Shown here one piece after another: positions 8,700 to 18,739 of a DNA stretch of 64,000 bases (positions are counted from its first letter, which is position 1; the number at the start of each line of letters is the position of its first letter). Location of the stretch: assembly GCF_007830035.1 (NCBI RefSeq), contig NZ_VLKN01000005.1, forward strand, positions 186,001 to 250,000. Direction: 5' to 3'. The translations under genes and the position numbers were made by a program. The notes under the pieces were generated by a model that saw nothing but the letters and a program-made list of their open reading frames with translations, was not told the DNA's origin and made no database searches. The stretch comes from Luteimonas cucumeris. Lineage in GTDB: Bacteria > Pseudomonadota > Gammaproteobacteria > Xanthomonadales > Xanthomonadaceae.

Positions 8700-8792
8700 A
8701 TGACGGCTTGAAACAACGCCGTGGAACATTGCAGCGAGCGGCATCCGGGTGCGCTGCGCATACCCGGATACGCGTCTTGGATCCGGGGCCGA

Positions 8793-9224
8793 TCAGAGCG
8801 CGATTGTCGGGCCGCGCTTGCTGGCGCAGCGCCAGGCTTCCAGCAGATAGGGTTCGACCGCGCGCAGTTCCGCGGCGTTATGGAGCTTGACGACCTGCTG
8901 CACGCGGCCGCGTTCGTCCTGCACGGTCTTGAAGAACATCGGGTCGTCGATGACGCGTTCGAGCTGCAATGCCAGGCGCAGCGCATCCTTCATGAGTACC
9001 ACGTCGGCGAAGATGCGGGTGGTGCGGAACAGGGCGTAGCGATCCTTGGCGACGATTTCGATCTCGCCCTGGCTGCCGGCCATGCGCTCCAGTTCTTCGT
9101 ACAGGGCGACCAAGGCAGCAGGCTTGCCTGCCAGCATCGCGGTTCGGTCGCCGGTGCCGCAGCTGTGCCGGGTGTTGGCGCGGTTGAATACTCGTCCGCA
9201 GTCGGGGCAGGTCCAGGCAGGCAT
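8793..9224 (-). CDS. DUF5655-like protein with N-terminal zinc knuckle
   Basis: A 143-aa protein. Residues 5-22 read CPDCGRVFNRANTRHSC, a CxxC...HxC arrangement likely to bind zinc. The rest resembles DUF5655 proteins, with a helical start (LYEELERMA) and a beta-rich part (EIVAKDRYALFRTTRIFADVVLMKDALRLALQL). The molecular function of the family is unknown. It stands alone, convergent with the HTH gene, and appears to be a cytoplasmic protein without signal peptide or membrane segment. Start ATG 9224 places the zinc motif at the normal N-terminal position. Confidence 0.75.
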   Translation of the reverse strand: MPAWTCPDCGRVFNRANTRHSCGTGDRTAMLAGKPAALVALYEELERMAGSQGEIEIVAKDRYALFRTTRIFADVVLMKDALRLALQLERVIDDPMFFKTVQDERGRVQQVVKLHNAAELRAVEPYLLEAWRCASKRGPTIAL

Positions 9225-9281
9225 GGCGGTTCCGCTGGCGCTATGCGTTGAAATATACCGGCTGTTAAGCCGTGCAGATAT

Positions 9282-9524
9282 TCAACGCACCAGGTGCAGC
9301 GCCAGCCATGGCGCCAGCAGGAAGACCCAGATCGCCAGCTTCAGGCCCGCCATCGCGGCGTAGTGGACCAGATCGAAGCGTTCGTCCGACAGCCGGAACC
9401 AGCGGTTGTGCCAGCGATGCATCCAGTTCCGGCACGACAGCCAAAGGCAGAACCAGACGAGCAGCAGGGCATAGCTCATCAGGGCGGCCCAGCCGAATGC
9501 GGCGCGGATCGTTTCCAGGTCCAT
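9282..9524 (-). CDS. Small DUF6868-like inner-membrane protein
   Basis: An 80-aa protein with two predicted membrane helices, about residues 10-30 ([19 protein letters not shown]) and 55-75 ([19 protein letters not shown]). A conserved-looking loop contains [18 protein letters not shown]. The pattern matches DUF6868 membrane proteins, whose role is unknown. ATG 9524 is chosen because GGAGAA lies six bases upstream and the further upstream extension is not hydrophobic or conserved-looking. It is divergent from ubiE, with about 100 bp between the two starts. Confidence 0.75.
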   Translation of the reverse strand: MDLETIRAAFGWAALMSYALLLVWFCLWLSCRNWMHRWHNRWFRLSDERFDLVHYAAMAGLKLAIWVFLLAPWLALHLVR

Positions 9525-9628
9525 GGCGTTCTCCTCGCGATACTGCGGACGATCTCCCCGCAGGCTATGGCAAGGTGGATGGTGCCAGGATGAAGCTCCG
9601 TCGAAGAGGCCCATGCGATAATCGGGCC

Positions 9629-10390
9629 ATGACCGAGACCGCACAGAAACCCGATACCACCCACTTCGGCTATCGCGAGGTCCCCACCGGCGACAAGCAG
9701 AAACTGGTCGGCGAGGTGTTTTCGTCGGTCGCCGGCAATTACGACCTGATGAACGACCTGATGAGCCTGGGCATCCATCGGGTCTGGAAGCGCTACTTCG
9801 TTGCTACCGCACAGGTGAAGCGTGGCGATCGCGTGCTCGATCTGGCCGGCGGCACCGGCGACATCGCCGCGCTGCTGAAGGATCGCGTCGGCGACACCGG
9901 TGAACTCGTGCTCGGCGACATCAATGGTGCGATGCTGCGCGTGGGTCGTGACCGCATGACCGATCGCGGCAACGTGCGCGGCTTCGAGTACGTGCAGTGC
10001 AATGCGGAGACGCTGCCGTTCCCGGATGCCAGCTTCGACCTGGTTACGATCGCGTTCGGACTGCGCAACGTCACCGACAAGGACGCCGCGCTGCGCGAGA
10101 TGTTGCGCGTGCTGAAGGTCGGCGGACAGGCGCGGGTGCTGGAGTTCTCGGCGGTGAAGGCGGACTGGTTCAAGCCGTTTTACGATTTCCATTCGTTCAA
10201 GGTGCTGCCACGGCTGGGACAGCTGTTCGCCCGGGACGCGGACAGCTACCAGTACCTGGCCGAATCGATCCGGCGGCATCCGCCGCAGGAAGAACTGAAG
10301 GCGATGATGGAAGCGGCGGGGTTCGCGCGTGCCGGCTACCGGAATCTTTCCGGTGGCATTGTCGCGATCCATACGGGGTATAAGGCCTGA
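9629..10390 (+). CDS. ubiE: Ubiquinone/menaquinone biosynthesis C-methyltransferase UbiE
   Basis: UbiE methylates the benzoquinol ring in ubiquinone biosynthesis (and demethylmenaquinone where menaquinone is made), using SAM, in a membrane-associated Ubi complex. The 253-aa protein has the family signatures [18 protein letters not shown], the SAM-binding DLAGGTGD motif (residues about 71-78), ECVQ-like motif II region [14 protein letters not shown], and [15 protein letters not shown]. The end [12 protein letters not shown] is typical. Start ATG 9629 gives the expected N-terminal length; the in-frame sequence upstream is not family-like. It is monocistronic, followed by a repeat element. Confidence 0.97.
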   Translation: MTETAQKPDTTHFGYREVPTGDKQKLVGEVFSSVAGNYDLMNDLMSLGIHRVWKRYFVATAQVKRGDRVLDLAGGTGDIAALLKDRVGDTGELVLGDINGAMLRVGRDRMTDRGNVRGFEYVQCNAETLPFPDASFDLVTIAFGLRNVTDKDAALREMLRVLKVGGQARVLEFSAVKADWFKPFYDFHSFKVLPRLGQLFARDADSYQYLAESIRRHPPQEELKAMMEAAGFARAGYRNLSGGIVAIHTGYKA

Positions 10391-10805
10391 CTTTGGCTTG
10401 CTTGTAGAGCGCTTGTTGCTCGGCTGCTTTTGCTGCGGCTGCAAAAAAGCTTCCGCCCGTTACGCGTGCGGGTCACCTTCTCTTGAAGGGGCCAAGAGAA
10501 AGTAACCAAAGAGAAGGCCCTTCCCCGACAAATCAATCCGGCAAGTGAGGAGTGGCTCGCGATTTTCCGACTCGCCATGCCTGGCTCGGTCGGAAAACGG
10601 CGGCCATCCATGGCCGCCGCCCTCCGGGTCTGTGAAGTCCGCGGCGCCCGAAACCCATGACCAGGCAAGCGAAAGCGCTCTTTTAAAAAGGCTGCAGGAG
10701 CTTGCGCTTCGCCGAGGCATGCCAGGCCCGAAAACGTGACGCATGCGGCGTCGTGCTGCGGCGGAGGCGGTAAACTCGCGGTCCCCGTTCCCCCTTAGAG
10801 CCGCC
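10391..10805. other. Repeat-containing intergenic region after ubiE
   Basis: About 415 bp without a supported gene. Most of it is copy B of the composite element (10441-10640). The last 150 bp before the M1 peptidase gene contain no clear promoter hexamers. Short open frames across it translate the repeat. Confidence 0.7.
10441..10640. repeat. Composite three-hairpin intergenic element, copy B
   Basis: It aligns over about 200 bp with 1387-1600, in the same orientation. The first hairpin has diverged (GTCACCTTCTCTTG ... CAAGAGAAAGTAAC), while the TTTTCCGAC / GTCGGAAAA and CGGCGGCCAT / ATGGCCGCCG hairpins are intact. The distal two hairpins are better conserved between the copies than the sequence linking them. 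Confidence 0.75.
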
Positions 10806-12755
10806 ATGCGTCTGCCCATCCTCGTATCCTGTCTTGCCATCGTCCTGGCCGGCGGTTGCGCGCGTGAATCCGCGACCGATCCTTCCTCCACCGCCAAGCA
10901 GGACGCCGCCGTGCTCCCCGCGCGCAACCACGACGAGAATTCATACGCACAGCCGGACAAGGTCAAGATCGCCGACCTGGCGCTGGACCTGGGCCTCGAC
11001 TTCGACAAGAAGGAGATCGCCGGCACGGCGACCTATACGCTCGACTGGCTCGACAAGTCGGCGCGGCAACTGGTGCTGGACACGCGCGACCTGACCATCG
11101 AGAAGGTCGAAGGCGAGGGCGCCGACGCGCAATGGCAGCCGCTCAAGTTCGCGCTGGCGCCGCGCGACGACAAGTACGGCAGCAAGCTCACCATCGAGAC
11201 ACCGCAGCAGTTCCCGCGCGTGCGCGTGACGTACCGCACTTCACCGCAGGCGTCGGGCCTGCAGTGGCTGGAGCCGGGCATGACCGAGGGCAAGCAGTTG
11301 CCCTTCATGTTCAGCCAGTCGCAGGCGATCCATGCGCGCAGCTGGGTGCCGCTGCAGGACACGCCGAGCGTGCGCTTTACCTACAGCGCGCACGTCAGGT
11401 CGCGTCCCGACGTGATGGTGGCGATGAGCGCCGATAACGATCCGCAGGGCGCGCGCGACGGCGACTACACCTTCAAGATGCCGCAAAAGATCCCGTCCTA
11501 CCTGCTGGCGATCGCCGCCGGCGACCTGGTGTTCGAACCGATCTCCGAACGCTCCGGCGTGTGGGCGGAACCGGCGATGGCGAAGAAGGCCGCGGCCGAA
11601 TTCGTCGACACCGAGAAGATGATCGCCACCACCGAGCAGTTGTACGGTCCGTACCGCTGGGGCCGTTACGACATCCTGGTGCTGCCGCCGTCGTTCCCGT
11701 TCGGCGGCATGGAAAATCCGCGCCTGACCTTCGCCACGCCGACCGTGGTCGTCGGCGACAAGTCGCTGGTGTCGCTGGTCGCGCACGAACTGGCGCACAG
11801 CTGGTCCGGCAACCTGGTGACCAATGCCAGCTGGAAGGACATCTGGCTCAACGAGGGTTTCACCAGCTACGTCGAGAACCGCATCGTCGAAGCCGTGTAC
11901 GGCAAGGAATTCGCCGAGATGGAACGCGCGATCAGCCAGTTCGGCCTGCAGCAGGAGATCAAGGACCTGTCGCCGGAACAGCAGGCGCTGGCGTTGCCGC
12001 CGCTGACCGACAAGGATCCGGACGAGGCGTTGACCGATGTCGCCTACATCAAGGGCGCCTGGTTCCTGTCGTGGCTGGAATCGCGTTTCGGTCGCGAGAC
12101 CTTCGATGCGTTCCTGAAATCCTATTTCGATCACTTCGCGTTCCAGAGCATTTCCACCGACCAGTTCGTCGAATACCTGAAGGCGAACCTGATCGCGAAG
12201 ATGCCCAATCGCGTCACCGATGCCGAGCTCGACGCCTGGCTCAACCAGCCGGGCATCCCGACGTTCGCGGAGAAGGCGCAGTCGCGGCGCTTCAGCATCG
12301 TCGATTCGGCGCGTCTGGCGTGGCTGGGCAGCGGCGAGCTGCCGTCGCCCAGCGTCACCGGCGCCTGGAGCACGCAGGAGTGGGTGCGTTTCCTGGAAGC
12401 GATGCCGGAGACGCTGAAGCCGGAACAGCTGGCGCAACTCGACTCAGCGTTCCATTTCACCGGCACGCCGAACGGCGAGATCGCGCAGCGCTGGTATCCA
12501 CTGGCGGTGCGCAGCGGTTATGCCGAAGCGCGTCCGGCGATGGCCGATTTCCTGCAGCGCATCGGTCGCCGCAAGCTGATCATGCCGACCTATGAAGCAC
12601 TGGCCGCCACGCCCGAAGGGCTGGCGTTCGCGCAGGACGTGTTCGCCAGGGCCAGGCCGGGCTACCACCCGATCACCACCGGTTCGGTCGAGGCACTGCT
12701 GGCCAGGGCCAAGCCGGCCGCGGCCGCGCCAGGGCAGGCGCCGCCGGCGAACTGA
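10806..12755 (+). CDS. M1 family metallopeptidase, lipoprotein
   Basis: A zinc aminopeptidase of the M1 family, similar in layout to leukotriene A4 hydrolase-type bacterial enzymes. The 649-aa product starts with a lipoprotein signal (MRLPILVSC...VLAGGC, lipobox Cys about residue 19), so it is likely periplasmic and lipid-anchored. The exopeptidase motif GGMEN is at 300-304. The zinc site is HELAH (327-331) with the third ligand Glu350 in NEGF. A catalytic-domain helical region and a C-terminal HEAT-like part (about 480-640) follow. The start at ATG 10806 preserves the signal peptide; an upstream in-frame start at 10743 would hide it. The end is Pro/Ala-rich. Confidence 0.92.
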   Translation: MRLPILVSCLAIVLAGGCARESATDPSSTAKQDAAVLPARNHDENSYAQPDKVKIADLALDLGLDFDKKEIAGTATYTLDWLDKSARQLVLDTRDLTIEKVEGEGADAQWQPLKFALAPRDDKYGSKLTIETPQQFPRVRVTYRTSPQASGLQWLEPGMTEGKQLPFMFSQSQAIHARSWVPLQDTPSVRFTYSAHVRSRPDVMVAMSADNDPQGARDGDYTFKMPQKIPSYLLAIAAGDLVFEPISERSGVWAEPAMAKKAAAEFVDTEKMIATTEQLYGPYRWGRYDILVLPPSFPFGGMENPRLTFATPTVVVGDKSLVSLVAHELAHSWSGNLVTNASWKDIWLNEGFTSYVENRIVEAVYGKEFAEMERAISQFGLQQEIKDLSPEQQALALPPLTDKDPDEALTDVAYIKGAWFLSWLESRFGRETFDAFLKSYFDHFAFQSISTDQFVEYLKANLIAKMPNRVTDAELDAWLNQPGIPTFAEKAQSRRFSIVDSARLAWLGSGELPSPSVTGAWSTQEWVRFLEAMPETLKPEQLAQLDSAFHFTGTPNGEIAQRWYPLAVRSGYAEARPAMADFLQRIGRRKLIMPTYEALAATPEGLAFAQDVFARARPGYHPITTGSVEALLARAKPAAAAPGQAPPAN

Positions 12756-12806
12756 ATCGGCGCGTAACGCGGAGGGCTTTCATCCGGAAGGTCTCCCCGC
12801 GATGCG

Positions 12807-13802
12807 ATGATGCCGTTTGCTTCCCAGGTTGACGGGTTCACATTGCGACCGAGCCGTCTGATCGTCGCTGCACCGGTGCTCGTGATCGCCGCGCTTGCGA
12901 TCCTGGTCTGGCGCGACCCCTATGCGATCGTGCGCGCCGAGTACGCGCGCCAGCGCATAGCAGCTGGCCTGACGCAGCGCAGCGTCGACGCCGGGGGACA
13001 TCGCTGGATCTATGCCGAACGTGCGGCCGATCGCGCCGATGCACCGACGCTGGTGCTGCTGCACGGCTATACCGGCAGCAAGGAGAACTGGTATCGGCTG
13101 GCCGAACAGTTCGACCGTCGCTACCGACTGGTAATCCCGGACCTGCCGGGCTGGGGCCAGAGCGAGCGCAGGCCTGGCGCCGATTACGGTTACGCGGCGC
13201 AGGCCGAAAACGTTGCCGCCTTCATCGATCACATCAGCGAGCAGCCGGTGGTGCTGGTCGGGCATTCGATGGGCGGTGGCATCGTCGCGGTGGTCGCGGC
13301 GCGTCATCCGCGACGGGTGTCGCAGGTCGCGCTGCTCGACGCCTCCGGCGTGCGCTTCAAGGACAACCAGTTCGGCCTCGACGTGCTGGCCGGCAGGAAT
13401 CCGTTCGCGGTCACCGATGCCGCCGGTCTCGAACGCTACCTCGATATCCTGTTCCATGATCGCGATGCACGTCCCGCGATACCGTGGCCGGCGTCGCACG
13501 CGGTCATCTCGCAGCGTCGCGCCGACGGCGATTTCGAACAGTCGGTGCTCGACCGCATCGGTCGCGGCGACGAGCGCTTCCTGCCTTACGACCTAGCCGC
13601 CGACATCGACCAACCGGTACTGTTGTTATGGTGTCAGCAGGACCAGGTGATCGACGCGAGTGCGATGGCGATCTTCGCGGCACGCATGCCGCAGGCACGG
13701 CAGGTGCTGCTCGACGGCTGCGGCCACATGTCGCTGATGGAACAACCCGCCGCCGTCGCGCAGGCGGTTTCGGAACTGATCGCAAAAGGCACACCACGAT
13801 GA
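12807..13802 (+). CDS. Alpha/beta hydrolase with N-terminal membrane anchor
   Basis: A 331-aa alpha/beta hydrolase of unknown substrate. A hydrophobic helix (about residues 18-35) probably anchors it to the inner membrane with the enzyme outside. The fold shows the oxyanion HG (86-87), the nucleophile elbow GHSMGG with Ser154, the acid Asp in WCQQDQVID, and the catalytic His in GCGHMSLMEQP. The overall look is that of lipase/esterase or C-C hydrolase-like members such as those near peptidase genes in xanthomonads. Its stop overlaps the start of the next gene by four bases (ATGA at 13799), so the two are translationally coupled. It lies 51 bp after the M1 peptidase gene. Confidence 0.85.
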   Translation: MMPFASQVDGFTLRPSRLIVAAPVLVIAALAILVWRDPYAIVRAEYARQRIAAGLTQRSVDAGGHRWIYAERAADRADAPTLVLLHGYTGSKENWYRLAEQFDRRYRLVIPDLPGWGQSERRPGADYGYAAQAENVAAFIDHISEQPVVLVGHSMGGGIVAVVAARHPRRVSQVALLDASGVRFKDNQFGLDVLAGRNPFAVTDAAGLERYLDILFHDRDARPAIPWPASHAVISQRRADGDFEQSVLDRIGRGDERFLPYDLAADIDQPVLLLWCQQDQVIDASAMAIFAARMPQARQVLLDGCGHMSLMEQPAAVAQAVSELIAKGTPR

Positions 13803-14515
13803 ACAAGCTCGCCCTGCTGTTGTCCGCCGCTTTCGTCCTCAGTGCCTGCAAGGGCGAAGACCCCCAGGCCGCCGCGGCTGCCCAGGCCGCGGCGAAGGAG
13901 CAGGCGGCCGCGCCGGTGCTGCAGCAGTACGAAGCCGCGGTCGCCGGCCAGCAGTGGGAACTGGCGCGCGCGCACGCCGATGCCCTGCAGTGGCAGCACA
14001 AGGGCACGCAGGCCGCGGCCAAGGCGATGGAGAACTACGAGGAGATCAGGGCCAAGGCTGAGGCCGCCCGCGAGGAGCGCCGCCTGGCCGGCTTGTGGCG
14101 CTACGACGATGTCGTGGTGAAGGATGCCGGCACGCAGAAGACGGCGTCGATCTACGCCAAGGATCGCGTCGATGTCGACGGCAGCGGCGACAAACCGGTG
14201 CGGCTGATCTTCCGCGACCATCCCGAATGGGGCCGCAGCGCCTATCTGGTGCTGGAGGCGGGCGATTTCCGTTGTCCGGGCGGCTGCAAGGTACAGGTCA
14301 AGGCCGACGGTGTCGCGGCGAAGGCGATGGCCGCCACGCGCCCGAACACCGACGAGGCGATCGCGATGTTCATCGAGGACGAGCGCGCGTTGTGGCGGCT
14401 GGCACGCAAGTCGAAGACGATCTCGATCGAATTCCCGGTCAAGGCCGGCGGCACGCGCAGCGCGGCGTTCGAGGTCGGCGGACTCGATGGCGCATCGTTG
14501 CCGGGCTGGGACTGA
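13799..14515 (+). CDS. Putative lipoprotein of unknown function
   Basis: A 238-aa protein with a clear lipoprotein signal (MNKLALLLSAAFVLSAC, Cys17). An Ala/Gln-rich, probably coiled-coil segment (about 20-100) follows, then a beta-rich C-terminal domain (WRYDDVVVKDAGTQKTASIYAK onward) with two cysteines in FRCPGGCKV. No family was recognised. It is coupled by an ATGA overlap to the hydrolase upstream, suggesting joint action in the periplasm. Export is probable; its partner and function are unknown. Confidence 0.8.
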   Translation: MNKLALLLSAAFVLSACKGEDPQAAAAAQAAAKEQAAAPVLQQYEAAVAGQQWELARAHADALQWQHKGTQAAAKAMENYEEIRAKAEAAREERRLAGLWRYDDVVVKDAGTQKTASIYAKDRVDVDGSGDKPVRLIFRDHPEWGRSAYLVLEAGDFRCPGGCKVQVKADGVAAKAMAATRPNTDEAIAMFIEDERALWRLARKSKTISIEFPVKAGGTRSAAFEVGGLDGASLPGWD

Positions 14516-14758
14516 ACAGGCGGCGTTGTAATTGCAGTGGCGACTGCGCTGCGACGACAGGAACATTTGTGGCCGCGATAACGACAGCAACAACGACAAC
14601 GAAAAGACTTCACGCCACGCCAGCGCGCCAAGAGTAAGCTGCGACCGCGTGCCGCGCAGACGCGCACGCCAGCGACGCGACGCCCGGATGCGCGCGCCAG
14701 GCACACCCGCGGCGCCGCCGCAGCGGAATGCGACACAGGCGCCATCCAGGAGGCGATC

Positions 14759-15226
14759 ATGCTGTCCCCACGCCTGCACCATTTCCTCGACGAGCGCCGC
14801 GCGCCCTACGCCACGCTCACGCACGACCGCACCATCACCGCACACGAGACCGCCGCAGCCGCGCATGTCGGCGAACAGCACTTCGCCAAGACCGTGATGC
14901 TGAAGATCGACGGCGCGATGGCGATGATGGTGATGCCGGCCGCCTATCGCGTCGACCTGACGCGCCTGTCGCGCGCGCTGGGCGGCTGCGAAGTCGAACT
15001 CGCGGAGGAAAGCGAATTCAGGGACATGTTCCCCGACTGCGAACTCGGCGCGATGCCGCCGTTCGGCAATCTCTACGGCATGCCGGTGTACGTCGACGCG
15101 CGCCTGTCCGGACATGACGACATCGTGTTCAACGCTGGTTCGCACACCGACGCGGTGCGCATGCCCTATGCCGAGTTCGAGCGGCTCGCCGAACCACAGA
15201 CGCTATGGATGGCGCATGTGATGTGA
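14759..15226 (+). CDS. YbaK/ProX-like aminoacyl-tRNA deacylase domain protein
   Basis: A 155-aa single-domain protein of the YbaK/EbsC/ProXp family, which hydrolyses mischarged aminoacyl-tRNAs in trans. Recognisable features are the N-terminal HHFLDERRAPYATLTH, the conserved Lys in HFAKTVMLKIDG, and the motif GAMPPFGNLYGMPVYVD near residue 100, which shapes the substrate pocket. The specific amino acid cannot be told from sequence alone. The ATG at 14759 has a strong AGGAGG ribosome site. The 240 bp before it show no gene or clear structure. Confidence 0.85.
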   Translation: MLSPRLHHFLDERRAPYATLTHDRTITAHETAAAAHVGEQHFAKTVMLKIDGAMAMMVMPAAYRVDLTRLSRALGGCEVELAEESEFRDMFPDCELGAMPPFGNLYGMPVYVDARLSGHDDIVFNAGSHTDAVRMPYAEFERLAEPQTLWMAHVM

Positions 15227-15232
15227 CGCGGT

Positions 15233-15406
15233 GATTCGGGATTGGTGATTCGTGATTCGTAGAAGAGGCGAGCAGTAGGCTGGGTCGGCGCTGTCGATCG
15301 GCATCGTGTCTGCCCTTGCCGAGGTTGCTGGGTTGATGGAGCCAACCCAGCCTACAGCCGCGCGCAGTCGCCTACGTCGAATTTATCGGATCACGAATCA
15401 CGAATT
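15233..15406. repeat. Inverted heptamer bracket enclosing a GGCTGGGT hairpin
   Basis: The left array is four units (15233-15260: GATTCGG, GATTGGT, GATTCGT, GATTCGT). The right array is three units reversed (15386-15406: TCGGATC, ACGAATC, ACGAATT). The interior contains a second repeat: GTAGGCTGGGTCGGC (15275-15289) pairs with GCCAACCCAGCCTAC (15341-15355), 14 of 15 positions. It lies between convergent genes and may act in transcription termination. Confidence 0.85.
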
Positions 15407-15412
15407 ACGGCC

Positions 15413-16345
15413 TCACAGCGCGTAACCGAACTGCTGGCGGAACTGCTCGGCGAATTCATCGTAGTCGAAGCGCTGGTTCTGCGTGCCGGGATGCTCGACC
15501 TTCAGCGCACCCATCAGGTTGCCGATGCGGCCGATGGTCAGCCAGTCGTAGCCTTTTTCGATGCCGAAGATCAGTCCGGCGCGGAACGCGTCGCCGCAGC
15601 CGGTGGGATCGGTGACGCGGCGTTCGTGCGCCGGCGGCACGTGGTGCTTCTTGCCTTCGGCGTGGATCTCGCAACCCTGCGGCCCGCGCGTGACGATGTA
15701 GGCCTTGACCTTGCCGGCGATGTCCTTCTCGCTCCAGCCGGTGCGTTCCTGCAGCAGGTTGGACTCGTAGTCGTTGACGGTGACGTAGTCGGCCTGGTCG
15801 ATGAAGTGGCGCAGTTCCTCGCCGTTGAACAGCGGCATCGCCTGGCCCGGATCGAAGATGAAGGGAATGCCGGCTTCGGCGAATTCCTGCGCGTTCTGCA
15901 GCATGCCCTCGCGGCCGTCGGGACTGACGATGCCAAACGTCACGCCGGTCACGTCGCGCACGTGGTTCTCGTAGGAACGCATCATCGCGCCGGGATGGAA
16001 GGCGGTGATCTGGTTGTTGTCCAGGTCGGTGGTGATGAAGGCCTGCGGGGTGAACAGTTCGTCGATCACCTTGACCTGGTCGAGGCGGATGTCCAGTTCG
16101 GCGAAGTATTCGCGGTACGGGCCGAAGTCCTGGCCGACGGTGGCCATCGGGATCGGCTCGCCGCCGAGCAGCTTGAGGTTGTAGGCGATGTTGCCGGCGC
16201 AGCCGCCGAATTCGCGGCGCATCCGCGGCACCAGGAACGACACGTTCAGGATGTGCACCTTGTCCGGCAGGATGTGGTTCTTGAACTGGTCGGGGAACAC
16301 CATGATGGTGTCGTAGGCCAGGGAACCGCAGATCAGCGCAGACAT
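15413..16345 (-). CDS. PfkB family carbohydrate/nucleoside kinase
   Basis: A 310-aa ribokinase-like kinase. The N-terminal glycine motif FGGCAGNIAYNLKLLGG and the C-terminal anion-hole motif DPTGCGDAFRAG (the Asp being the catalytic base) mark PfkB enzymes. Overall similarity is greatest to bacterial enzymes annotated as adenosine kinase or carbohydrate kinase, with the start MSALICGSLAYDTIMVF. The substrate is not provable here; adenosine is a reasonable guess for purine salvage. It is a single gene, divergent from mreB and convergent with the YbaK-like gene. Confidence 0.9.
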   Translation of the reverse strand: MSALICGSLAYDTIMVFPDQFKNHILPDKVHILNVSFLVPRMRREFGGCAGNIAYNLKLLGGEPIPMATVGQDFGPYREYFAELDIRLDQVKVIDELFTPQAFITTDLDNNQITAFHPGAMMRSYENHVRDVTGVTFGIVSPDGREGMLQNAQEFAEAGIPFIFDPGQAMPLFNGEELRHFIDQADYVTVNDYESNLLQERTGWSEKDIAGKVKAYIVTRGPQGCEIHAEGKKHHVPPAHERRVTDPTGCGDAFRAGLIFGIEKGYDWLTIGRIGNLMGALKVEHPGTQNQRFDYDEFAEQFRQQFGYAL

Positions 16346-16462
16346 TCGGTGTTCGCTCGAGGGTCGAAAAGGCCGGCTAGGGTAACGGTCCGGGGAGGGG
16401 GAGGCCAGTCGCGTGGCATCCGACGGGTTTCGCGCCGGGCGTGGTCAAGGGCGACCTCGTCG

Positions 16463-16502
16463 CCCGGGCCGATCGCCGACCAGGCCCGGGACCGCTTTTT
16501 TT
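16463..16502 (+). terminator. Intrinsic terminator upstream of mreB
   Basis: Stem CCCGGGCC (16463-16470) / GGCCCGGG (16483-16490), then ACCGC and a run of seven T (16496-16502). It has the form of a strong rho-independent terminator reading rightward. No rightward gene precedes it after 15226, so it could be an attenuator in a long mreB leader or the end of a short RNA starting between about 16346 and 16460. Confidence 0.65.
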
Positions 16503-16559
16503 CAGGCTTCCCCGGCGCTACGCGAACCACGAACGGCAAGCGCTTTTTTGTTAGTCTAG

Positions 16560-17645
<1,086 letters not shown>

Positions 17646-17655
17646 CGTAAAAAGC

Positions 17656-17788
17656 CGGGATTCGGGAATGTGGAGTCGGGATTCGATAAGGCAGGACAGC
17701 ACCGCGGACGGTGTCGCTTTCCTTCGTACTGGCACTCTCCTGCGCTCCGCACCGATTCCCGAATCCCGAATCCCGAACCCCGGCTCCT
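17656..17788. repeat. Inverted heptamer bracket between mreB and mreC
   Basis: The left array has four units (17656-17683: CGGGATT, CGGGAAT, GTGGAGT, CGGGATT). The right array has about five reversed units (17754-17788: GATTCCC, GAATCCC twice, GAACCCC, GGCTCCT). The interior is about 70 bp. The right array ends three bases before the likely GTG start of mreC, so a folded stem could affect its translation. Confidence 0.85.
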
Positions 17789-17791
17789 GAC

Positions 17792-18739
17792 GTGCCTTCC
17801 TACGCCGGTCCCGCTCCCGCCCGCCCCGCCGACGTCGCCGGCACGCTGCGGCTGCTGGCTTATCTCGCCCTGGGCATCGCGCTGATCGTGCTGGACCACC
17901 GTGGCGGCTGGCTGGTGCAGATCCGCGACAAGGCCGAGTGGGTCACCGAACCACTGCGCTGGCTGGCCGGGCTGCCCGGGCGCATCGGCAATACCGTGCA
18001 CGACGACGCCGCCACGCGTACCCGCCTGGCCGAGGACAACCGCGTGCTGCGCAACGCGCTGCTGATCAGCGGCGCGCGGCTGGCGCGGTTGCAGAGCGCG
18101 GCCAACGAGAACGCGCGCCTGCGCGGCATGCTCGGCGCCGCCGAACGCGGCGAGCTGGACGTGCAGCTGGCGCCGATCCTCAACATCGATCTGGATCCGA
18201 CCCGGCAGCGGCTGGTGCTGGGCGCCGGTTCCGGCAGCGGCGTGCGCCTGGGCCAGGTGGCGATCGACGCCGGCGGCGTGCTCGGCCAGATCATCGACGT
18301 CAAGCCGCTGACCTCGACCGTGCTGCTGCTGACCGATCCCGACCACGCGATCCCGGCGGCGCTCGCGCGCAACGGCGTGCGGCTGGTGGTCTATGGTCGC
18401 GGCGGGCGGCTGGAGCTGGCCAACATCCCGATGTCGAGCGACGTCAAGGTCGGCGACAGCGTGGTCACTTCGGGGCTGGGCGGGCGCTTTCCGGCCGGCT
18501 TTCCGGTCGGCACCATCGCCGCACTGCGACCCGACGACAGCCGCGCGTTCCTGGTCGGCGACCTGGAACCGGCCGCGCAGCTCGACCGCGGTCGCGAAGT
18601 GCTGCTGCTGCGGGTGAACGAGAGCAGGGGCTTGGGGCCGGGGGCTGGGGGCTCGAAGGGAGCCACGCCGACCGAATCCGCAAGCCAGGCCTCCACTTCC
18701 CAATCTCCAGCCCCCAGCCCCCAGGCCCCGACGCGATGA
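17792..18739 (+). CDS. mreC: Rod shape-determining protein MreC
   Basis: MreC is a bitopic periplasmic scaffold that links MreB to PBP2 and activates it. From GTG 17792 the protein is 315 aa: a short cytoplasmic start (PSYAGPAPARPADV), a membrane helix (LRLLAYLALGIALIVL), a coiled coil (about 60-110), and the double beta-barrel domain with GVLGQIIDV and SDVKVGDSVVTSGLGG. An earlier GTG at 17711 would translate the repeat bracket and is disfavoured. The last 37 residues (from about 279) are encoded by an inverted heptamer bracket, giving a Gly/Ser/Pro/Ala tail unlike normal MreC ends. The stop overlaps the mreD start (ATGA). Confidence 0.95.
   Translation: MPSYAGPAPARPADVAGTLRLLAYLALGIALIVLDHRGGWLVQIRDKAEWVTEPLRWLAGLPGRIGNTVHDDAATRTRLAEDNRVLRNALLISGARLARLQSAANENARLRGMLGAAERGELDVQLAPILNIDLDPTRQRLVLGAGSGSGVRLGQVAIDAGGVLGQIIDVKPLTSTVLLLTDPDHAIPAALARNGVRLVVYGRGGRLELANIPMSSDVKVGDSVVTSGLGGRFPAGFPVGTIAALRPDDSRAFLVGDLEPAAQLDRGREVLLLRVNESRGLGPGAGGSKGATPTESASQASTSQSPAPSPQAPTR
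18627..18729. repeat. Inverted heptamer bracket inside the 3' end of mreC
   Basis: The left array is GGGGCTT, GGGGCCG, GGGGCTG, GGGGCTC (18627-18654). The right array is reversed, CAGCCCC, CAGCCCC, CAGGCCC (18708-18728). The interior is about 50 bp. All of it is in frame within mreC and ends seven bases before the mreD start. It has the same architecture as the intergenic brackets but a different unit sequence. Confidence 0.85.

Noticed and set aside
17711-17791. Earlier GTG start for mreC
   Set aside because: It would translate the repeat bracket and separate the membrane helix from the N-terminus by repeat-derived residues.
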